Of a stretch of 64,000 nt of DNA, positions 56,691-64,000 are shown in pieces (the first letter of the stretch is position 1; each line of letters begins with the position of its first letter). The notes under the pieces were generated by a model. The model was not told the origin of the DNA. It did no database searches and saw only the letters and a list, made by a program, of their open reading frames with translations. The translations under genes and the position numbers were made by a program. Origin of the DNA: Hymenochaete sp. R1 (taxonomy: Eukaryota > Basidiomycota > Agaricomycetes > Hymenochaetales > Hymenochaetaceae). The DNA is taken from contig JAFREE010000083.1 of assembly GCA_019400425.1 (NCBI GenBank), forward strand, positions 1-64,000. The letters are read 5' to 3'.

Positions 56691-57520
56691 GTTTCGACTC
56701 TTTAGGTTCTAGCACTTGCAGCGGCACGACTTTCTGTACACGACATTCATGACTTGACGAAGAGACTTTCTTTCTCTGCCCCTTTCTCTTGATTTTGTGA
56801 CCTACAATTTTATTTTTCACCCTTCGGACATCTTCATTTGTTCTTTTTTGTTCCTCCTATTTACCGCGCTGTAAAAGATGCACTCATGTTATCTACTCGA
56901 TCGTTTGAAAAGTTTGAATCTCATGTCTCTGCTCCAAAGTCTTTGCTACAATTGATTCGACGCACTAGTGAATATTAGCGAGTCATTGGACTATCGATCA
57001 TAATATGATCGCTAGTCTTTTAGCTTGTTTTACAATCTTCCTCTTCTTCCACGTTCTTCCTCCTTTTGTCGCATCGGTAATTTTTTATTCCTCAAAATTT
57101 TACCTCTGCCTTTATCCGACGCGATTTTAGACTCATCTTAGATTAGCCTACCTTGTCCGAGCTTGAGAGTCTGATTTCTCTGATTCTGAAGTAAATATCG
57201 TGACCGTGTCGTTCGAATTTGCCTTGGCGACTCGTCGCCTGTGCAGTGTTGCAGGCGGTGTTCCATCCATCAGCATCCATATCCCATCAAAAACCCAGCC
57301 GGCCTTTTTCAATTACCTCGGAGCTTCGTTTCTTCTTGATTTCATCCTTCAACCACGCCCGAGCAGTCCCACTGAAGCGTGTTTTTTTCGAACGACGGAT
57401 CAAGCAGCTCTTACCTCGGTTGAAGTGAAGTGTACCGAAGAGCTCTCAAAGATCAAAGTTTCCGAGACACACGTTTACATCTCAGCTTCAGACTCATCGT
57501 GAGACGGCACGAAGATCGTG
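56691..57520. other. Intergenic region
   Basis: Contains the 3' flank of the mucin-like gene and the promoter of the CFEM gene. Small frames (57200-57502) are unsupported. Confidence 0.5.
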
Positions 57521-58482
57521 ATGCACACCGCGGGTGGATTGGCACTGTTATTTTTGGCCTCAATGGGACTCCAGGGAGCGTATGGATTTAGTGGGCGGCA
57601 GGCACTTGTCTTACGAGCGGACGAGAGCGCATCGGGGAGCGGTTCGTCACTGGCCTCGTCGTCTTTGTCGGGGTCAGGGTCGGACTCCAATTCTTCGACA
57701 CTATCTCCTACTCCGACAACTACGACTGTACTCACAACGAGCACCGGACCTGTATGTCTGCTTTTCTACTTGACAAGTTTCGATCGCAGGCTGATGGGTT
57801 ACAGAATGGGACGAGCACGTTCACGACTACGGTCACAACGCTGGTCATTCCTGGCAACGGGACGTCGACAAGCGCGTCTGGGAACGGCTCGTCGAGCACG
57901 TCCAGCCAGACGACTACATCCTACCCAAGTCTGAGCACTTATTCATCTTGTGGTACGTTTTCTATTTCAATTTTTTATAACCTTGTCTTGTCCTGTACTA
58001 AGAATATCGTTACAAGTGACTCAATGCTTACAACTCGCCGTTATGAGCGCGAACTGCTCGAGCATCATAGACACCGGCTGTTACTGCGGAAGGTACGCAC
58101 CGTCTTGCTTTCACATATAGCTCCATAATTATCACTTATTCATTTCTCTGCTGTTCACGCACTACTCCAATTCACCAGCCAAACCTTTGCCCCGTCCGTG
58201 TTCCAATGCACCTCAACTTCGTGCGCAGCGGATGAGGTAGGGAGCGCTGAGGGTCTCGCACAGCAATTCTGCGGCATCGCGTCCCCGAGCGTGTCCTTAT
58301 CCTTCCCGACGTCGACGCAAGGTCAGAGCGGGAGCGCGACTTCGGCTGACTCGTCTTCTTCGGCGTCAGCTACCGAAAATTCTGCACCGGGTCTGCGGGG
58401 CGGGCTAGGAGGGTCGACGGACCGTTGGAAAGAAGTATCTTTGGGTCTTGTGGGTTTGGTACTCGGAGTACTTGTGGTATGA
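57521..58482 (+). CDS. CFEM-domain GPI-anchored protein
   Basis: A fungal extracellular membrane protein; some relatives bind haem or act at the cell wall. Exons are 57521-57751, 57805-57952, 58017-58092 and 58179-58482, giving 252 residues. The signal peptide is MHTAGGLALLFLASMGLQGA. A Ser/Thr-rich linker (residues about 27-125) contains NGTS and NGSS glycosylation sites. The CFEM-like Cys pattern follows: YSSCVTQCLQ, ANCSSIIDTGCYCG, then VFQCTSTSCAADE and QQFCG. The C-terminus has a Ser-rich spacer and a hydrophobic tail (VSLGLVGLVLGVLVV), as expected for a GPI signal. The CFEM Asp that coordinates iron may be Asp of IIDTG, but I cannot confirm it. Confidence 0.85.
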
Positions 58483-58653
58483 TTGTTTCGTAGTTCTCTA
58501 GTTTCGGGTTGGTAGTATTCATTTATCTCACGCACGGACATCAGCAATATTCATATATATTATTATGATAAGATATCTAGTATCTCATCCATCGTTTGCA
58601 TTCGCGCTCGAATTACGATCTTCGATTGGCTGTGCTGGCTAAATACATGCTCC
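58483..58653. other. Short spacer between convergent genes
   Basis: A 170-bp AT-rich spacer between the CFEM gene (plus) and the F-box-like gene (minus), with ATATATATTATTATG near 58552. It is probably a shared termination region. Confidence 0.4.
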
Positions 58654-60054
58654 TCACTTCCCCTTTTTGTCCATCGCTCGTTGAAGGGCCATCTCCACAG
58701 CCGGAATCTCACAGACCATCCGTATGTTTCTACTCATTGCTAGCCGCAACATGCCTTTGAACATTTTGTCTGGTATGACGTGAACCCAGTCTTCCCCATA
58801 GAATGTCAACACCTCCAGTTTCGGAAACCGAGTCGACCGACCGAGTAAAGACATGAAGTGAGCTCCAAGCCTCGCCCATTGTTCATCTCTCACGTCTTCA
58901 TCCTCAGAATCACTCGCAAACCCAACAGCACTAAGACCAATATGCGTGATAGAATAGACAATCTGAACCACCTGTCGTTCCAGATTCTTCCGTGCCGGTG
59001 TCGTGCTGAATACCGCAAAGTTGAGCTCGGTGGCATTCGAACAGTTTATGATGATGACCGTGAGGTAGTCGTGTTTCAGGAAATCAGGATTTGCAGAGAA
59101 TTCAAGGGTCGTGATTTGTGTTGCGAGGAGTCGAAGGGGCTCGTCGAAGAAGAGCATGTGGATGGCGTCCGAGGTTTGAAAGACGATACGTCGGAGGGAC
59201 GGCATCTTGATGGACCCCGGCGGTATGCCTCTGACCTGGCCACCGAATGCGTAAAGGGAGCGAAGGCGGAGTGTATGCACGTTCGGAAGATTCACGGACA
59301 GAGAGTTCGCGTCTCTGAAATACCGGAAGTAGTCCGAGGAGAGCGTGAGGGTGCGGAGGGATCCATTGGACCATAAGAAGGATGGGGTTGGGGAGGTTGA
59401 AGGAATGTTGACGACGAGACTGCTATACCAGTCTGCTCGTCGAAGGAGAGCGAACCGGTGCTCGGGGATGTTCAGATACGGTCCAGAAGAGTCGAGATCA
59501 AGGTTGGAAACCTGTGAAGCGCCTTGAATGAAAGGTATGTTAGTGAACGCTTCAGCGTCAAGAACGGGCGGTCGAGTCAGGATGCGGGCTTCGCTGCAGT
59601 GTTTCAGAATCTGGTCTACACCTACAGGGAAGGCATTGGACCAAAGCATATTCTCCAGTCTCCCAGAAAGTGAGACAGAGATCCGCCTCGTGAGGGACCC
59701 TAAATCAGGATTGCGTTCGTATACATCAGCAAGAGCCTCTGAGCCATGTCGGATGCGAATATCTTCGTAAAGGAACGGCTTTGATAACTGGTGGAAGAGA
59801 TGACAAGTGAGTGTGATAGCGATTTTACTTGCAAGAACCTGATCGCAGGCTGAAGAGTCGTCGTTAGCGTGATCGGCTTCGAATACTTTGAGTTTTTCCA
59901 GACTGTCGATGTCCCGAGTAGGGTTTTGGGTAGCGAAACTGAAGATTTGGATCAGTAGCTCAGCTGGCAGTGGGCACCCATGATGAGAGGACATGGGACA
60001 CTTATCGCCTTTCTTGTCTCCTTCAGACTGAGCGCGAGGTAGGGGCTGGAGCAA
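58654..60054 (-). CDS. F-box-like protein, intronless
   Basis: A predicted adaptor in ubiquitin ligases of agaricomycete type. One uninterrupted 466-codon frame. An F-box-like segment starts at residue 21 or just after: MSSHHGCPLPAELLIQIFSF, then an acidic linker and LTCHLFHQLSKPFLYEDIRI (the LxxxSKxFLYxxI signature of this family). Downstream are several short Leu-rich strands (LRTLTLSSDYFRYF; VHTLRLRSLYAF; ITTLEFSANPDF). They suggest a leucine-rich-repeat substrate-binding half. The start could be the first Met or Met21, since the 20 residues before it are Lys/Asp-rich and not conserved-looking. No introns were found, unlike nearly all neighbouring genes, which may indicate a recent retrocopy or a naturally intronless family. 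Confidence 0.72.
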   Translation of the reverse strand: MLQPLPRAQSEGDKKGDKCPMSSHHGCPLPAELLIQIFSFATQNPTRDIDSLEKLKVFEADHANDDSSACDQVLASKIAITLTCHLFHQLSKPFLYEDIRIRHGSEALADVYERNPDLGSLTRRISVSLSGRLENMLWSNAFPVGVDQILKHCSEARILTRPPVLDAEAFTNIPFIQGASQVSNLDLDSSGPYLNIPEHRFALLRRADWYSSLVVNIPSTSPTPSFLWSNGSLRTLTLSSDYFRYFRDANSLSVNLPNVHTLRLRSLYAFGGQVRGIPPGSIKMPSLRRIVFQTSDAIHMLFFDEPLRLLATQITTLEFSANPDFLKHDYLTVIIINCSNATELNFAVFSTTPARKNLERQVVQIVYSITHIGLSAVGFASDSEDEDVRDEQWARLGAHFMSLLGRSTRFPKLEVLTFYGEDWVHVIPDKMFKGMLRLAMSRNIRMVCEIPAVEMALQRAMDKKGK

Positions 60055-60629
60055 GAGTAGTTAGGGTTATTCGTCTGAAGCATCGGAGACTGGCACAAAG
60101 CAAAGTGCAGCAAAGTCATTATCACCATTCCAAATTATATGGATGGCACGCGTTAAATCCAATTCAAAAAGAAAGAAGCACGAGAGATTAAAAGTATTGA
60201 GTATATAGATAAGACTTGAGTTAAGATTTAGTGTTAAGCAGTGTCGTCGGTGAAATAAGAAGTGAGGAGCGTTGAGTGTCTATTTTGATTGGATAAAGTT
60301 TGCCGTGAGAAGTAATGACGTAAGTTAAAATCACAAAAATCACGTGATTGTCACGCAACAAAAGAGTTGTGACCAGCTTTGTCACGGGTTCTGTCATTCC
60401 CTGTCTAAGCGCCACAACCAAGAAGGAAGGTAAGGGAAGCTACAACACCTCACCTCGGGCGCTATCCGTCAACTGGCTTTCCGTAGTATCTTTCAATTTA
60501 CATCTGCCCTCTTCCTTACTCCCTCATCATCGTCCTCACATCCGGCTTGCGTCGCTTCGCACCGTCGCGCGTATAACCCGCTTCCATTGCCGGCTCGACT
60601 ACCTACCACCGAGCGCGTCACGTCGCTCG
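60055..60629. other. Divergent promoter region
   Basis: 575 bp between the F-box-like gene (minus) and the large Cys-containing gene (plus). An open frame from 60348 reaches into the next gene in frame, but its first part lacks coding character. The ATG at 60630 is preferred. Confidence 0.4.
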
Positions 60630-63166
60630 ATGTATAAAGGAAAGTCGACGCGCTCATGGGCGACACTGCCTCCCGAAGTCGTTCGTCTCGTCACGACCCA
60701 CTATCTCCTCGATGCCGCTCTCAAAGCTGTCTTGCCAGCCGTATGGCAGAGACCTCATAACTGGCCGGGAAGGATGGTTTTTACTGTCGTCAGGGATGTC
60801 GAGACTATCGAGCACCTGATGCTCGTCGCCCCGGCTTGGGCTGCAGCTCGTGCGTACTCGCTCATCCTTCTCCTTCATTTTTATTCCATCTCGCAACCGT
60901 TATGTGACTTCTCTGTTGCATTTGATCCACGATACCAGAAGTATCGCTCAGGAGGCGCGTCGAACCGAAGGTTGTATGCATGCTGGCGCTCACGGAATGC
61001 GAAAACCTGCGCATACTCTGTCTCCTTCGAGGTGCTACCTCAACGCCCCGTTTTCCTTTCTGCGCCGTGCTTTTTTAAATACTCGCTCATACTTCTGACG
61101 CACATTCTCTTTGTTACAGTTGAATTTCACCTCTTTTGGCAACAGGCCATTTCGGTTCTGGACCCAAATGACAGCCTTCTCCCCTTTGCGCGCTCGCAAC
61201 GTTTGACTCCGTACCAGCACTTTCGACAGAATTTATATACGCGATCATGTATCCCCTGCCGGATCAACTCTCCAAACTCCCTTAATGGCCTCATGCTCGC
61301 GCGCAAGACTGTCTACACCCACGTCCTCGGAAACGTTGCATGTTGCAAGGATCACAGGAAGGACCGGTTTTGTGGGATTTGCTTACGCGACGTGTCAAAC
61401 GAACAGTTCGCTATCGCCGAAAATGAGGAATGTGATATCTGGCCGCTTGTGGAAGCAACATGTCGTCAGTGTCGATTGGAGAGACTGTGGAAAGTCAGTA
61501 TGGAGGGTGAGCCCTTACCGGGGTCACTCCTCACCCGAGAGGCTGAGGCTCTGGGTGGGCAAACGCTCTCAGCCAGTGACTGGGAGGCTCGCCAGATCCT
61601 CGACTCTTTTCTTGACTTTGGTGAAGGCTCGATCAAGGAAGTCATCGGCCTTTGCATGGAAAAGAGATGGCTCCAACGAAATACGAAGTTGGTGGAGATG
61701 ATGCGACTTGCCGTTGCAACCTCGAAAATGCAGTCCCGTATGGCTGAAAATGCACTTGCTGCAGGTATCACGGCGGGCGGGCCGGGAGAATATGAGAGTG
61801 AAGAAGATATGAACGAATTAGAGGAGGACGATCCGGAACTGATGAGCATCACGGAGGACGCTCAGGGTATTCGTGAATTAGCGCTCAACGACTGGGCCAG
61901 GATTCGAATACTTGATGGTCTATGGCATAGTCCCGCCGATCATTGGTACACCATTCAAGGGCAAACACAATCTTCGTGGCTATTATCTCTTGCTCAGCCC
62001 CCCGCACTACCTTACATTCCTGCTACCCATCCCGTTCCATGGACGGCTACGCAGTCAGGAGACAAAGAACACCCGGATCGAGTTGCTTCAAGGGAACCCC
62101 CGCCTCCTAGCCTAAACTTGTGTAGCGTAGCTTATGAGGCGTATCGACGACAGATGCGTATCATTTTGTTGCCTGCTATGACGAATGTCGTGAGGAAGGT
62201 CGTTATGGAATGCGCGGTTGATGGCGTGGATGCTTGCATCCGAATTTCTCGCATGAATCTAGACGATGTCGTACAATGTCTTCGAGAAGGGGGCGTTTGG
62301 TTCAATGGGACGGACTGGGCCAGCGAGCGAAGGCGAAGACACGAGACGAGGAAGGATGATTCGGACGACTCCTCAAGCTCGGAGAAGGGTAGCTCTGGGG
62401 TAACAAGCCCAGTTCTTTCAACTTCCACCCTTCAGACGACGCCGTCTCCTCCGCCTGCATCGGACGACAAATCTCTCCGTAGCAAAAGCGAAGACTCGGC
62501 ATCTGCTAATGCGGATTCTCCACCTTCCTTAGTCAACACTTCTCAACTACCCGCTTCTCCTATCACTCTCCCTATTGCGATATCACCCGTCCTCGACTCT
62601 CCTACTCAAATACCATCAATACCTTACATCCCGGACAACATCTCAGACTTATTATCATTTTCAACTGATTCTCTAAAATCCGTCGGTCTCTTTCTTCCTC
62701 AATCAATCTTATGAGCTTACACATTCTTCAGATTTGGAGAGAAGCCACTGCTCCTCTGTATCACTGCCGCTGTCGAATTTGCGAACGTGCCGTCATAAAG
62801 GCGAATCTCGAGGCAGGAATCATATTCCCACAACAAAACTATAGCGACGAACGAAACCAGAAACCCATCTTGCAAGCCGCAGTCGAAATTCGGGTGGATG
62901 AAGAATCGAATACACCCTCCCTACACGTGGACGGTCGGCGCGTACAGGCAGAGACTCCCAATAGGAAACGCTCGAGCCAGGACGCGGAGATCGTTGATGT
63001 TGACGAAATAGATGCTGCTCAGACAGATGAACGTAACGTGCGAAGCAAGACTCCGCCGGAGAAACGGCAACGTGTTGCGGTCGATAAAATGGATGAGCTC
63101 GTGGAACGGCTTGGCGCGGCTGTCGAAGACGCCGCGGCTCTCATTCGATGGGCCCAAAGTGGATAG
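60630..63166 (+). CDS. Large protein of unknown function with Cys-rich segment
   Basis: No family recognised. Exons are 60630-60849, 60939-61031, 61120-62681 and 62732-63166, giving 769 residues. The N-terminus TLPPEVVRLVTTHYLLDAAL resembles the start of F-box-like proteins, followed by EHLMLVAPAW and EFHLFWQQAISVLDPNDSLL. A Cys-rich segment follows: RSCIPCRIN, VACCKDHRKDRFCGICLRDV, ECDIW, ATCRQCR. Another, YHCRCRICERA, lies near the start of the last exon. The pairs are spaced like a zinc-binding module. Residues about 270-560 are mixed helical, 560-690 are Ser/Pro-rich and likely disordered, and the C-terminal helix region contains KRQRVAVDKMDELVERLGAA. The last donor is GTCGGT, weaker than the others. 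Confidence 0.65.
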
Positions 63167-64000
63167 ACCACTTTATTGTTTCTAAGACTCTGTTATGTGC
63201 ACAAGAAGAAAGGGACGGAAAACCAATTTTATTTGAATGAAACGCCTTTGATTATTTTCAACAATGAAGCAAGTGCTTCCTACCCTGGCCTGGAGAAATC
63301 GTCGATAGGAACCCTGACAGGTTTCGACGTTCTCGGCGAATCATTTGTATTGCATTTCCCATATCATGCCGGTTTTCATCCTTATTCACTCAAAGCTGTT
63401 TTTCTTTTTCAAAATTTCTTTTGCCCCTAAATACACCATTCGCTGTCCCAATACAAATATATTAACAACCTTTTCCCGCTTTACTGAAGTCATCCTATTC
63501 CTCGCTCGCCCCCCCCCCCTTCCTTCTCTTTATTCTCTTTGCTTCGATGTCTCGTTTGTTTGTTTTCATTCATGCTGTTCCATGTTTTATGTGGCATGTG
63601 CATTTGAAGCACTTGTTTTATCCACAAAACACTTCTCTTTTTTAAGTGTACTTATAGAGTATAAATAAGGGGATTTGCATGGAAGATTTGCATTTAAAGC
63701 ATCGGGTATTTGTGGCGTCTGTTTAGTTTAATGGGAGTTTACTTGGGTCGGCGTCCGTGACCCACACTCATTTTCGTGCTCTTCTCAACCCATTGGTCAA
63801 TGTCTACGTCGACCACATTGATTCACATGTATAGGCAAGCCTTTATCCATTCTAGCAAGCCACCGGAAACGATACTTTGCAGTTGTCTCATGTCAACTAG
63901 AGGGATGCAATCTTCAAAATTGCGGCCTGTCACTCATACCCTTTCTTGTTCACGTCGACACTGACCGTATCCAATCACAAGTAGACAAGACATAAGCATC
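63167..64000. other. 3' flank, no gene seen
   Basis: AT-rich, with a poly-C run near 63509-63519 and a short open frame 63345-63668 without recognisable content. Confidence 0.45.

Noticed and set aside
1..64000. CRISPR arrays, insertion sequences, or bacterial operons
   Set aside because: None expected or seen: gene structure is clearly eukaryotic, and no direct-repeat/spacer pattern is present.
1..64000. A biosynthetic gene cluster around the three reductases
   Set aside because: No polyketide synthase, terpene cyclase, NRPS or P450 gene is present in the window.

Overview
The window is nuclear DNA of a filamentous basidiomycete, most probably a mushroom-forming agaricomycete. Genes are intron-rich, with short GT-AG introns (mostly 46-100 bp). 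Intergenic gaps are short, and several families are typical of Agaricomycetes: laccase, DUF6533-like membrane protein, F-box proteins, Ser/Thr-rich secreted proteins and histidine acid phosphatases. No bacterial, organellar or viral gene was recognised. Genes were assembled by hand-splicing the translated frames; where I give exon coordinates the reading frame was checked across each junction.

Layout. 0.6-4.5 kb: a Ser-rich protein of unknown function and an F-box protein. 5.1-8.8 kb: two divergent aldo-keto reductases (AKR1 minus, AKR2 plus) sharing a 1 kb promoter gap. 8.8-12 kb: a 3.1 kb stretch without a supportable gene. 12-17.5 kb: a HAD phosphatase with a Ser-rich insert, and a large low-complexity coiled-coil protein. 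18.8-20.1 kb: a third reductase (AKR3, minus). 20.5-21.7 kb and 36.7-37.9 kb: two copies of an approximately 1.2 kb interspersed repeat in opposite orientation, with a truncated third copy at 23.7-23.9 kb. Between the two long copies lie FMP52, an ADIP-family coiled-coil protein, a DUF6533-like membrane protein, a Zn2Cys6 transcription factor and an unknown Ser/Pro-rich protein.

38-41.7 kb: NAXD and phosphoglucomutase, both on the minus strand. 42.2-46 kb: a possible secreted protein and a 16-exon laccase. 46.27 kb: a tRNA-Asp with a short intron. 46.6-51.1 kb: two tandem histidine acid phosphatase paralogues, the second with a destroyed RHG active-site motif. 51.7-54.2 kb: SRP72 (unusually short) and a pinin/SDK/MemA protein, divergently transcribed. 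55.2-58.5 kb: two secreted cell-surface proteins, one mucin-like with 9-residue repeats and one CFEM/GPI-type. 58.7-63.2 kb: an F-box-like protein and a large Cys-containing protein of unknown function.

The genes do not form an obvious metabolic cluster. Housekeeping functions (NAXD, PGM, SRP72, pinin, FMP52, tRNA-Asp) are mixed with secreted or oxidative functions (laccase, phosphatases, CFEM, mucin-like, AKRs). The most interesting points are the AKR triplet with conserved exon lengths, the phosphatase pair with a pseudoenzyme and a conserved 6-nt microexon, the inverted repeat family with its own core promoter, and the short SRP72.
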